11,006 nt of DNA from Pseudomonadota bacterium (GCA_021794855.1 JAJYPZ010000014.1:1-11006); one strand, 5' to 3'; counted from the first letter of the stretch, positions 1-5,644 are shown. A program made the numbers and translations. The notes: generated by a model not told the origin, from the sequence alone.

Positions 1-1065
1 GGCATTGAACAATGTCGGGGTGGAGCTCATGAAATCGAAGTTGGACAATACGGTATAGAACTCGATGGCGCGGGCTTCGCGGTCGATCTCGTTCAGTGCC
101 AGCCCCATTGCGACGCGCATGAAGAACGCCTGCGGCAACTCGATGCGGGTTTCTTCGATATGCAGGAAATAACGGTCGTACAGCGTTTGCAGGCCCAGAT
201 AGCCGAAATTGAAATCGCGGCTGGCGTCCAGCGCGTTGCCCAGCTTGACCAGATCGAATTGCGCCAGACGTGCGTCGAGCAATTCGGCGTCGATGCCTTT
301 CTTGATGTAGGCAGCGAAATATTCCGGATACAGACCGGTCATTTCCGCTTGCGTCGCGCTGCGTCCAAGCACTTCGTGGCGGATGGAGTTGAGCAGCAGG
401 CGGGCGGTCACGAAGGCATAATCCGGGTCCTGCTCGATGCCGGCACGCGCAGCGAGGATCAGCGCCTTCTCCACTTCCGCCATCGGCACGCCATCGTACA
501 GGTCGCGCACCACTGCTTGCAGTATTCCTTCCGCATTCACTTCACCGCTCAAGCCTTCGCACGCGGTCAGCACCAGCGCTTGCAATGCAGCCATATCCAG
601 CGGTTTGCGTTCGCCGTTGTCGAGCACGTAGATAGTGGATTCGGTAACGCCTTCGTCGCGATGCGAGGCACGTTCCTGATTGCGCTTTTCCCGGTACAGC
701 ACGTACGCCCGTGCGACTTCATGTTCGCCGGAACGCATCAGCGCCAGTTCGACCTGATCCTGGATATCTTCGATATGGCAGGTGCCGCCATGCGGCTGGC
801 GACGCATCAATGCCTGTACCACGCCCTGAGTGAGCTGATCGACCATCTCGCGGATGCGAGCCGAAGCCGCCGCCTGACCGCCATGCACTGCAATGAATGC
901 CTTGGTCATGGCAATCGCGATCTTGGACGGTTCAAAGCCTACCACCGTACCGTTACGTCGGATGATCTTGTAATCATTCAACACGGTCTGGCTATTCGGC
1001 TCAGCCAAAGCATCAAAGCGCGGGGGCACGTTGGTTTCGGTGTTAGCGGCGGTTACAGTTTGCAT
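1..1065 (-). CDS. nrdA: Ribonucleoside-diphosphate reductase, alpha (large) subunit, N-terminal part (partial)
   Basis: This enzyme reduces ribonucleotides to deoxyribonucleotides for DNA synthesis in the cytoplasm. The reverse strand reads 355 codons from ATG at 1065 to the left edge, where the gene is cut. Residues about 33-125 form an ATP-cone, the allosteric activity site: it begins IIRRNGTVVGFEPSKIAIAM and continues to HIEDIQDQVELALMRSGEHEVARAYVLYREKR. The helical N-terminal part of the large subunit follows, ending at the edge in STPTLFNA, where the catalytic domain begins. The start is supported by AGGAG at 1074-1078, 8 nt upstream. The catalytic cysteines lie outside the window, so class Ia is inferred from the ATP-cone and the family resemblance. 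A class II enzyme is less likely. nrdB is presumably further left. The upstream region carries DnaA-box and NrdR-box signals that fit this gene. Confidence 0.93.
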   Translation of the reverse strand, partial: MQTVTAANTETNVPPRFDALAEPNSQTVLNDYKIIRRNGTVVGFEPSKIAIAMTKAFIAVHGGQAAASARIREMVDQLTQGVVQALMRRQPHGGTCHIEDIQDQVELALMRSGEHEVARAYVLYREKRNQERASHRDEGVTESTIYVLDNGERKPLDMAALQALVLTACEGLSGEVNAEGILQAVVRDLYDGVPMAEVEKALILAARAGIEQDPDYAFVTARLLLNSIRHEVLGRSATQAEMTGLYPEYFAAYIKKGIDAELLDARLAQFDLVKLGNALDASRDFNFGYLGLQTLYDRYFLHIEETRIELPQAFFMRVAMGLALNEIDREARAIEFYTVLSNFDFMSSTPTLFNA

Positions 1066-1089
1066 GGGATGGTCTCCTGGAATCCTTTG

Positions 1090-1120
1090 ATTATATGGGG
1101 ATAGCCACGGTTATTCACAA
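1090..1120 (-). promoter_or_regulatory. Candidate sigma-70 promoter of nrdA
   Basis: On the reverse strand, a perfect -10 hexamer TATAAT lies at 1095-1090. A 4/6 -35-like TTGTGA lies at 1120-1115, with a long 19-nt spacer. The predicted start near 1083 would leave a leader of only about 18 nt before the nrdA ATG, just enough for its AGGAG. The -35 element overlaps the DnaA box at 1111-1119, so DnaA binding would affect RNA polymerase directly. The weak -35 fits a promoter that needs help from an activator. Confidence 0.5.
1111..1119 (+). promoter_or_regulatory. DnaA box 1 (TTATTCACA) in the nrdA promoter
   Basis: TTATTCACA is a perfect match to the DnaA consensus TTATNCACA. A near-match (ATATGCACA, 8/9) follows at 1122-1130. 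The box overlaps the predicted -35 of nrdA. DnaA boxes upstream of nrdAB are established in Escherichia coli, where DnaA ties dNTP supply to replication initiation. Confidence 0.65.
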
Positions 1121-1144
1121 GATATGCACAGCTTATTTTACAAC

Positions 1145-1153
1145 TTATGCACA
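1145..1153 (+). promoter_or_regulatory. DnaA box 2 (TTATGCACA) in the nrdA promoter
   Basis: TTATGCACA is a second perfect match to TTATNCACA, in the same orientation as box 1 and 34 bp away start to start. Its last bases overlap the first NrdR-like palindrome (1149-1164), so DnaA and NrdR would compete there if both sites are real. Confidence 0.65.
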
Positions 1154-1164
1154 ACATCTAGTGA
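1149..1164. promoter_or_regulatory. NrdR box 1, candidate
   Basis: GCACAACATCTAGTGA matches the NrdR consensus ACACWATATATWGTGT at 12 of 16 positions and keeps the CAC(A/T)A...TAGTG core. NrdR is the ATP/dATP-sensing repressor of ribonucleotide reductase genes and normally binds two boxes on one face of the helix. The second candidate lies exactly 32 bp away. Confidence 0.55.
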
Positions 1165-1180
1165 TTTATCAGCTATCGAC

Positions 1181-1196
1181 CCACTAATTGTAGTAA
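1181..1196. promoter_or_regulatory. NrdR box 2, candidate
   Basis: CCACTAATTGTAGTAA matches the NrdR consensus at 10 of 16 positions, with a clean CACTA...TAGT core. It is the weaker of the pair. The 32-bp start-to-start distance (three helical turns, 16-bp spacer) is what known tandem NrdR sites show, and it is the main reason to believe it. Confidence 0.5.
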
Positions 1197-1238
1197 TACC
1201 AATACACAACGGCAAGTACTATTTGCGTATTTTTTCAC

Positions 1239-1266
1239 ATTGATTTTGAAATGCTTAGAAATCAAT
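1239..1266. repeat. Inverted repeat upstream of the purU promoter
   Basis: Perfect 8-bp arms, ATTGATTT (1239-1246) and AAATCAAT (1259-1266), surround a 12-nt centre. The repeat lies about 50-80 bp upstream of the predicted purU transcription start, a usual place for an activator or repressor site. It has no T-tract, so it is not a terminator. I do not recognise a specific regulator, and in AT-rich sequence such a repeat can be chance. Confidence 0.35.
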
Positions 1267-1280
1267 TAAATAGCACTGTA

Positions 1281-1311
1281 TTTACGAAAATGCATGAGGT
1301 ATCGTTATAAT
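1281..1311 (+). promoter_or_regulatory. Candidate sigma-70 promoter of purU
   Basis: A perfect TATAAT lies at 1306-1311. A -35-like TTTACG (4/6) lies at 1281-1286, with a 19-nt spacer. The predicted transcription start near 1318 leaves a leader of about 80 nt before the purU ATG at 1399. It also lies downstream of the in-frame ATG at 1294, which argues against using that longer start. Confidence 0.5.
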
Positions 1312-1398
1312 ATCGGGCAGAATGTTGCATCAACCGGTGCGCACAAATTTAACGGCAAGCGAATCCATACTACGCCCAAGCTAAACCAGGAGCCCATG

Positions 1399-2259
1399 AT
1401 GTCAACCAAAGCCACTGCCATACTTTTGATCAGCTGCCCTGACCAGAAAGGGCTGGTCGCAGCCATTGCCGACTTTCTCTATCAGCATAACGCCAATATC
1501 CTGCACGCCGACCAGCATCAGGACGCCGAACTCGGGCTGTTTTTAATGCGCGTCGAGTGGGATCTGGCCGGGTTCGATCTGGATCTGCTGGATTTCGATG
1601 CCGCCTTCAAACCGATTGCCGAGCGTTTTCAGATGCACTGGCGGCTGGCGCATTCCGGACATCGGCCACGCATGGCGATATTCGTCTCGCGCTACGACCA
1701 TTGCCTGGCCGATCTGCTCTACCGCTATCAAGCCGGGGAACTCAATTGCGACATCCCCATCATTCTCAGTAACCATCTGGATACACAGTGGCTGGCGGAA
1801 GCCTATCGCATCCCGTTCCAGCATATCGCCATCCACAAGGACGCCAAAGCCGAGGCCGAAGCCACGCAACTGGCGATCCTGCGCCACCATCGCGTCGATT
1901 TCATCGTGCTGGCGCGCTACATGCAGGTGCTATCGCCGAATTTCATCCGCCATTACCCGAATCGCATCATCAATATCCACCATTCGTTCCTGCCGGCGTT
2001 TCATGGTGCAAAACCCTATCACCGCGCCTATGAACGCGGCGTAAAACTGATAGGCGCCACCAGCCATTACGTCACCGAGGTGCTGGACGACGGCCCGATC
2101 ATCGAGCAGGATGTCGCCCGCATCTCGCACCGCGACGATCTCGACGATCTCATCCGCCGCGGTGCCGACCTGGAGAAAATCGTGCTCTCGCGCGCCGTGC
2201 GCTGGCATATCGAAAACCGCGTGCTGCTGTATGCCAACAAGACGGTGGTATTCGATTAA
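1399..2259 (+). CDS. purU: Formyltetrahydrofolate deformylase
   Basis: PurU hydrolyses 10-formyltetrahydrofolate to tetrahydrofolate and formate in the cytoplasm. This balances one-carbon pools and supplies formate to PurT. The 286-residue protein is close to the usual length of about 280-290. Residues about 6-85 form an ACT regulatory domain (LLISCPDQKGLVAAIADFL). Residues about 90-275 form the formyltransferase-like domain. It contains the catalytic Asn192-Ile-His194 in INIHHSFLPAFHGAKPY and Asp230 in EVLDDGPIIEQD, which match the Asn/His/Asp triad of the PurN/PurU family. Of two adjacent ATGs (1396, 1399), 1399 has the better spacing (6 nt) to AGGAG at 1388-1392. An extension to ATG 1294 would add 35 residues unlike the family and would begin upstream of the predicted transcription start. 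The gene is divergent from nrdA and convergent with the small genes on its right. Confidence 0.95.
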   Translation: MSTKATAILLISCPDQKGLVAAIADFLYQHNANILHADQHQDAELGLFLMRVEWDLAGFDLDLLDFDAAFKPIAERFQMHWRLAHSGHRPRMAIFVSRYDHCLADLLYRYQAGELNCDIPIILSNHLDTQWLAEAYRIPFQHIAIHKDAKAEAEATQLAILRHHRVDFIVLARYMQVLSPNFIRHYPNRIINIHHSFLPAFHGAKPYHRAYERGVKLIGATSHYVTEVLDDGPIIEQDVARISHRDDLDDLIRRGADLEKIVLSRAVRWHIENRVLLYANKTVVFD

Positions 2260-2351
2260 ACTGAAAAGCGGGAGTTACAGTGGTGCCGCGGGCGGAATGA
2301 TGCGGGATGTTGCGACAGCCGAAGAAAGCGCCGTTCCTCCTGCCGGATGAA

Positions 2352-2678
2352 TTACACGCTGATGTTGATGACGCTGCCGACCGGCTCGCCCGGAATCGGA
2401 CGGTTCTGGAAACTGAACTGGCTGTTGCTTGCCGCCTGAGCCTCCTGCAGCGGGTTAGACCCCACCGGGGACGGCGACTCCAAACGGGCTTTAAGCGAAT
2501 TGATCTGATCCGATATGGCCTGGGCCTTGGCCTGGCCTTCGGCGGTATTTGCCGTCGAACAATTGACGCAATCGGACAACTGCTGATGCAAACGGGTAAG
2601 CTGGGAATCCAGCCCGATCTGGACGATCCCCGAACTTGAAACGCCGCCTGCCATGGATAATCCTGTTGTCGATATCAT
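2352..2678 (-). CDS. Small FlxA-like protein with a VGSVINIS tail
   Basis: A 108-residue soluble protein with no signal peptide or membrane segment. The N-terminus is Ser/Gly-rich. Residues about 18-68 are a likely coiled coil of the FlxA-like type (GLDSQLTRLHQQL, then KAQAISDQINSLKARLE), interrupted by a CxxC pair at Cys37/Cys40 (DCVNC). A Pro/Ser/Gln-rich linker leads to the tail PGEPVGSVINISV. The gene has a strong GGAGGTG at 2684-2690, 5 nt before the ATG. It is second in a two-gene operon, 17 nt after its neighbour, and lies behind a sigma-28 promoter. FlxA of Escherichia coli is FliA-dependent and of unknown function, which agrees with this context. The family call is by eye from sequence character; the biochemical role is unknown. 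It is probably made late in flagellar assembly. Confidence 0.72.
   Translation of the reverse strand: MISTTGLSMAGGVSSSGIVQIGLDSQLTRLHQQLSDCVNCSTANTAEGQAKAQAISDQINSLKARLESPSPVGSNPLQEAQAASNSQFSFQNRPIPGEPVGSVINISV
2357..2383 (-). repeat. Direct repeat encoding the shared tail, copy in the FlxA-like gene
   Basis: 27 nt identical at 26 positions to 2701-2727. It encodes the final VGSVINIS residues. Nearly identical DNA, and not only identical protein, suggests a recent duplication or gene conversion of the 3' end. Confidence 0.8.
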
Positions 2679-2695
2679 TTGCTCACCTCCAATAT

Positions 2696-2908
2696 CTATG
2701 CGCTGATATTGATGACGCTGCCGACCGTCGCCCCTGGAGTGGGGTTGTTTTCGGAAGCCGGCTGAACCTGACTCGCCTGCTGCGCAGCCTGAGCCTGCGC
2801 AGCCTGTTTGGTATCGTTATCGCGTTTTGCCTGGGCAGCCTGACTGTAAGCCTTGAGCGCATCTGCGCTGCTGGCCTGGCTGGATGTACTTCCGCTTATC
2901 ACCTGCAT
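2696..2908 (-). CDS. Small hypothetical protein with a VGSVINIS tail
   Basis: A 70-residue protein that I do not recognise as a whole. It is rich in Ala, Gln and Ser, with a likely helix at residues about 15-45 (ADALKAYSQAAQAKRDNDTK, then Ala/Gln repeats). A disordered Pro/Asn linker leads to the C-terminus PGATVGSVINISA. The last 18 residues match the neighbouring FlxA-like protein at 12 positions. It has no signal peptide, Cys or Trp. The ATG at 2908 is preceded by AGGGGA (2915-2920). It is first in the operon and closest to the sigma-28 promoter, with a predicted leader of about 63 nt. The tail recalls the Gly/Asn-rich ends of YjfB-like putative motility proteins, but the similarity is loose. 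The coding call rests on the ribosome site, the operon position and the shared tail. Confidence 0.68.
   Translation of the reverse strand: MQVISGSTSSQASSADALKAYSQAAQAKRDNDTKQAAQAQAAQQASQVQPASENNPTPGATVGSVINISA
2701..2727 (-). repeat. Direct repeat encoding the shared tail, copy in the 70-residue gene
   Basis: Partner of 2357-2383. The single difference is at the eighth base (A here, G there) and is synonymous (Ile/Ile region). The upstream parts of the two genes do not align, so only the tail was duplicated or conserved. Confidence 0.8.
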
Positions 2909-2977
2909 GTCAAATCCCCTTTAATTCAGATTGAAGCATGGTCACAATCATGCCGACCCAGCTATCCTCATACTTGT

Positions 2978-3004
2978 TTATCGGCAGCAAATTTAACTTC
3001 TTGA
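2978..3004 (-). promoter_or_regulatory. Sigma-28 (FliA) flagellar promoter
   Basis: On the reverse strand, TCAAGAAG (3004-2997) is followed by exactly 11 nt and then GCCGATAA (2985-2978). The -10 is a perfect match to the FliA consensus GCCGATAA. The -35 matches TAAAG at 4 of 5 core positions, and the 11-nt spacer is the canonical one. Transcription would start near 2971 and read both small genes. The FlxA-like product downstream makes chance occurrence unlikely. It implies a flagellated host with fliA elsewhere in the genome. Confidence 0.8.
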
Positions 3005-3015
3005 GGCTGTTATCG

Positions 3016-3035
3016 AAAAAAAAGAAATTTATTTC
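3016..3035 (-). terminator. Weak candidate terminator after the DUF3501 gene
   Basis: On the reverse strand, 21 nt past the stop codon at 3057, a short AT-rich hairpin (GAAAT-AA-ATTTC, 3035-3024) is followed by eight T (3023-3016). The stem is only 4-5 bp and the loop is tight, so termination would be inefficient. The T-tract is the main support. Read-through would enter the two small genes. Confidence 0.3.
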
Positions 3036-3056
3036 GCACCAGTCAGGAAAATCGAT

Positions 3057-3647
3057 TTACAAATCCGATTGAAAATCCTCGCATAACGCCGCCCGCACTG
3101 CCTCCGCCAACGGATCGACAACGGCCTGATAATGCGGATGATCGACCCCCACGCTCAGCGTAGCACCCGCCTTGAGCGCAGCTATCATCGGCGCAGTAAA
3201 TTCGAAGCGCAGGAAATGCACGGCGGCGGTCTTTTCCGCATTCTCGCGTTCGATATCCTCATCGGCGATCGCAAACACCGGCTCGAATCCGGCCACCCGC
3301 ATCCACACACGATTTTCGATGCCCTTCAGCAACGTCAGCATCTTCTTGCGTTCGGCATCGTCCGTATATTCGATCTGCATTGTGGCTTTCAGGTTGCTGC
3401 CGTCCGGCACCAGCGGTGCAAAACTGTCGAACTCGTGACGGATGCCGTCCTCCTCGAAGATCTTTTCTACGCGCAGCATTTCCTGTATCTGGTAGCGGAT
3501 CAGCAGCGCGTTTTCAAAAATCAGCACGACATGCTCGTCGAGAAATACGCGGCGCAGCTTTTTCGCGGCCATCACCTGCGCGCGCATCGCAGGCCGCGCC
3601 TTGGCGTAAGCTTCCAGAGTCAACAGGGATTCCCGGGTGAATGGCAT
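3057..3647 (-). CDS. DUF3501 family protein
   Basis: A 196-residue soluble protein that I recognise as DUF3501, a family without an assigned biochemical function. It begins MPFTRESLLTLEAYAKARP and has a conserved-looking core with KKLRRVFLDEHVVLIFENAL (residues about 29-48), then the run Ile-Arg-Tyr-Gln-Ile-Gln-Glu-Met. A central section has EYTDDAERKKMLTLLKGIE, and the C-terminal part has VHFLRFEF and GVDHPHYQA. There is no signal peptide, membrane helix or Cys-based metal motif. The ATG lies 3 nt after the stop of the Fe-S protein gene, and its GGAG (3654-3657) lies inside the end of that gene, so the two are translated from one mRNA and probably coupled. The link to the Fe-S protein and rubrerythrin suggests a role in the same redox process; that is inference. 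Confidence 0.85.
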   Translation of the reverse strand: MPFTRESLLTLEAYAKARPAMRAQVMAAKKLRRVFLDEHVVLIFENALLIRYQIQEMLRVEKIFEEDGIRHEFDSFAPLVPDGSNLKATMQIEYTDDAERKKMLTLLKGIENRVWMRVAGFEPVFAIADEDIERENAEKTAAVHFLRFEFTAPMIAALKAGATLSVGVDHPHYQAVVDPLAEAVRAALCEDFQSDL

Positions 3648-3650
3648 GAT

Positions 3651-4985
3651 CTACTCCAATCCGTAAGCGATGCGTAACAGGGTCAGCGGATGCTGTTTCT
3701 GGGCGTGGCCGGCGCTGCCGCTTTCGGTCATGCCCTGCAGAATATGGCGCCCGGCAATCGCGCAGTCCGAGCTCACATAATCCGGTTCGTCCTTGGCCAT
3801 GGCTTTGAACACCGGCTTGCCGATCTTCATCGACAGCGCGTAATACTCCTTTTTCACGCCCCAGGTGCCGTCGTGGCCGGAACAGCGCTCGACCGTATTC
3901 ACCGCCGCACCCGTCAGCTTGAGCATTTCCTCGGTCTTGCGCCCGACGTTCTGTACCCGCGAGTGGCAGGGGATGTGATACGACACTTTGCCCAGCTGCT
4001 GCTTGAAATCGGTCTTCAGCAGGCCGTCCTTGTGACGCTGCACGAAATATTCGAACGGGTCGAACATCGCAGCAGCCACCGCCTGCACATCGGCATCGTC
4101 GGGGAACATCAGCCGCAGCTCGCTCTTGAACATCAGCGTACACGACGGCACCGGGGTCAGGATGGCATAACCGGCGCGGGCCAGCTCGGCCAGACCCGGA
4201 ATGTTGACGTCCTTCAGCTTTTCCACGCTGTCGAGATCGCCCAGTTCCAGCCTGGGCATGCCGCAGCAGGCTTCCTTTTCCACCAGCCGCCAGGGAATGG
4301 CATTGTGCTCCAGCAGCTTTACCAGATCATGACCGATGCCGGGCTCGTTGTAATTGACATAACAGGTGGAAAAAATCGCGACCTTTCCGGGCGTGCGCTC
4401 GCCGTCCGTGATCTGCTCCGCGGACGACTTGCCCGCGGTTTTGCGAAAATGCGCACTGTCGTATTCAGGCAGCCAGCGCTCCTTCTTCACCCCCAGCACG
4501 GCTTCCATCGCGCCGCGCGCCGCCCTGCTCTTGTTGACAGCGTTCACCACCTGCACCACGACGGGAATCGTAGCCAGCTTGCCGACCATGTCGGTCGAGC
4601 TCAACAGGCGATCGCGGAAGCCGGCCTCCCCCGCCTTGAATTTGATGGCCTTGGCGCGCAGCATGGTATGCGGGAAATCGAGATTCCACGGATGCGGCGG
4701 CACATAGGGACACTTGGTCATGTAGCAGACGTCGCACAGATAACACTGATCGACCACGCTGCCGTATTTTTCCCTGGGCACACCGGCAACCTCGTCGTCG
4801 CCGGCAGCATCAATCAGATCGAACAGTGTCGGAAAGGCATTGCACAGCGACACGCAGCGGCGGCAGCCGTGACAAATCTCGAATACCCGCTCCAGTTCCT
4901 GTTCGCAGGCGGCCGCGTCATAAAACTGCGGGTTTTTCCAGTCCAGAGGGTGCCGGGTCGGCGCTTCAAGATTGCCTTCACGCAT
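3651..4985 (-). CDS. GlpC/HdrD-like Fe-S protein with two CCG domains
   Basis: A 444-residue cytoplasmic or membrane-peripheral iron-sulfur protein of the heterodisulfide reductase D / glycerol-3-phosphate dehydrogenase subunit C type. Two 4Fe-4S motifs are visible: Cys38, 41, 44, 48 (CHGCRRCVSLC) and Cys81, 84, 87, 92 (CYLCDVCYMTKC). Two cysteine-rich CCG domains follow. The first has Cys208, Cys240-Cys241-Gly and Cys282. The second has Cys340, Cys368 (CSGHDGTWG, a CCG variant) and Cys408. Such proteins pass electrons between a dehydrogenase and quinone or another carrier. No glpA/glpB or hdr partner is adjacent, so GlpC itself is unlikely. The gene lies between rubrerythrin (89 nt upstream) and DUF3501 (3 nt downstream), so it may supply electrons to rubrerythrin. 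The start has only a weak ribosome site, but MREGNLEAPTRHPLDWKNP is a usual start for this family. Confidence 0.88.
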   Translation of the reverse strand: MREGNLEAPTRHPLDWKNPQFYDAAACEQELERVFEICHGCRRCVSLCNAFPTLFDLIDAAGDDEVAGVPREKYGSVVDQCYLCDVCYMTKCPYVPPHPWNLDFPHTMLRAKAIKFKAGEAGFRDRLLSSTDMVGKLATIPVVVQVVNAVNKSRAARGAMEAVLGVKKERWLPEYDSAHFRKTAGKSSAEQITDGERTPGKVAIFSTCYVNYNEPGIGHDLVKLLEHNAIPWRLVEKEACCGMPRLELGDLDSVEKLKDVNIPGLAELARAGYAILTPVPSCTLMFKSELRLMFPDDADVQAVAAAMFDPFEYFVQRHKDGLLKTDFKQQLGKVSYHIPCHSRVQNVGRKTEEMLKLTGAAVNTVERCSGHDGTWGVKKEYYALSMKIGKPVFKAMAKDEPDYVSSDCAIAGRHILQGMTESGSAGHAQKQHPLTLLRIAYGLE

Positions 4986-5030
4986 GATATTTTTCTTTCG
5001 TTGTGATATTGGAAATCAACAGTCCGGCGA

Positions 5031-5050
5031 GGCGACGGCAAGCCGCCGCC
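5031..5050 (-). other. GC-rich hairpin between the rubrerythrin and Fe-S genes
   Basis: The reverse-strand transcript folds as GGCGGCGGC-TT-GCCGTCGCC: 8 effective base pairs with one G-U pair and a 4-nt loop. It lies 24 nt after the rubrerythrin stop codon and about 45 nt before the Fe-S gene start. No T-tract follows, so it is not a standard intrinsic terminator. It could protect the 3' end of the rubrerythrin mRNA or lower expression of the downstream genes. On the opposite strand the G-U pair would be an A-C mismatch. Confidence 0.45.
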
Positions 5051-5074
5051 CGCACTCACCCTTGGCTGCCAGGC

Positions 5075-5494
5075 TTAGCCGTTCAACGCATCCAGCGTTT
5101 TCTGGAACTTGTTGGCATGCGAACGTTCGGCCTTCGCCAGCGTTTCAAACCAGTCGGCGATTTCATCGAAACCTTCCTCGCGCGCCGTTTTGGCCATGCC
5201 CGGATACATGTCGGTGTATTCGTGCGTCTCGCCGGCGACGGCAGTTTTAAGGTTGGCATCGGTCGCACCGAAAGGCAGGCCGGTAGCCGGGTCACCGCAG
5301 GTTTCCAGGTATTCCAGATGACCGTGGGCATGGCCGGTTTCGCCTTCTGCGGTATTGCGGAATACTGCAGCCACATCTGCATATCCCTCGATATCAGCCT
5401 TGTTCGCAAAATACAGATAGCGGCGATTGGCCTGGGATTCGCCGGCAAAAGCGGCTTTCAGGCTTTCTTCAGTTTTTGAACCTTTGAGTTGCAT
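5075..5494 (-). CDS. Rubrerythrin (diiron domain only)
   Basis: Rubrerythrins are cytoplasmic diiron peroxidases that reduce hydrogen peroxide to water. The 139-residue protein is a ferritin-like four-helix bundle with the full ligand set: Glu19, Glu52-x-x-His55, Glu89, Glu92 and Glu123-x-x-His126. The spacing closely matches Desulfovibrio rubrerythrin. There is no C-terminal rubredoxin domain, so electrons must come from another protein. The Fe-S protein encoded downstream is a candidate. The start is ATG 5494, with GGAGGAA (5501-5507) 6 nt upstream. A GTG at 5509 in the same frame is rejected because this ribosome site would lie inside the gene. It is first in a three-gene cluster with the Fe-S protein and DUF3501. 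The 5' region contains a 19-bp palindrome that may be its operator. Confidence 0.92.
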   Translation of the reverse strand: MQLKGSKTEESLKAAFAGESQANRRYLYFANKADIEGYADVAAVFRNTAEGETGHAHGHLEYLETCGDPATGLPFGATDANLKTAVAGETHEYTDMYPGMAKTAREEGFDEIADWFETLAKAERSHANKFQKTLDALNG

Positions 5495-5625
5495 GATGTT
5501 TTCCTCCACAGTGAATGAACTTGCATGACAGGTATATATCCGCCGGAATCATCGGCACGCGACATCACCTGAATTCACTTTAGTTCGCTTAAGCCATAGA
5601 TACCAATTGATTTTTTGCATGAGTC

Positions 5626-5644
5626 TGATAGTCATTGACTATCA
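5626..5644. promoter_or_regulatory. Perfect 19-bp palindrome, candidate operator
   Basis: TGATAGTCATTGACTATCA has perfect 9-bp arms around a single T. A further GTC/GAC pair just outside (5623-5625 and 5646-5648) is offset by one base. It lies 132 bp upstream of rubrerythrin and about 210 bp upstream of opgG. Its length and 9-1-9 form resemble Fur/PerR-family operators, but the bases fit the Fur consensus only partly, so the regulator is not assigned. No T-tract follows. Confidence 0.55.

Noticed and set aside
160..1104. 314-codon open frame antisense to nrdA
   Set aside because: It is the shadow of the nrdA coding strand. It has low-complexity His/Gln/Arg-rich composition, no family resemblance and no ribosome site.
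1200..1208. Third DnaA box (CAATACACA)
   Set aside because: Two mismatches to TTATNCACA; such matches are frequent by chance.
2260..2351. Bidirectional terminator between the convergent purU and FlxA-like genes
   Set aside because: I looked for a stem with flanking A/T tracts in this 92-bp gap and found none; CGGC...CGGC there is a direct, not inverted, repeat.
3651..4985. Assignment of the Fe-S protein as GlpC
   Set aside because: The domain order fits, but there is no glpA or glpB nearby and its neighbours are rubrerythrin and DUF3501, so only the superfamily is named.
3690..5006. 438-codon open frame antisense to the Fe-S protein gene
   Set aside because: The opposite strand has all the Fe-S and CCG motifs. 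This frame has the His/Arg/Leu-rich composition of a shadow and no recognisable domain.
5031..5050. Hairpin as an intrinsic terminator
   Set aside because: No run of T follows on the transcribed strand; kept only as a stem-loop.
5495..5509. GTG start five codons upstream for rubrerythrin
   Set aside because: The GGAGGAA ribosome site for ATG 5494 would lie inside the coding sequence, and the extra residues are not family-like.
5549..5556. Second sigma-28 -10-like element (GCCGATGA, reverse strand) upstream of rubrerythrin
   Set aside because: It matches 7/8, but the sequence at the canonical -35 distance (AATTCAGG) does not fit TAAAGTTT.
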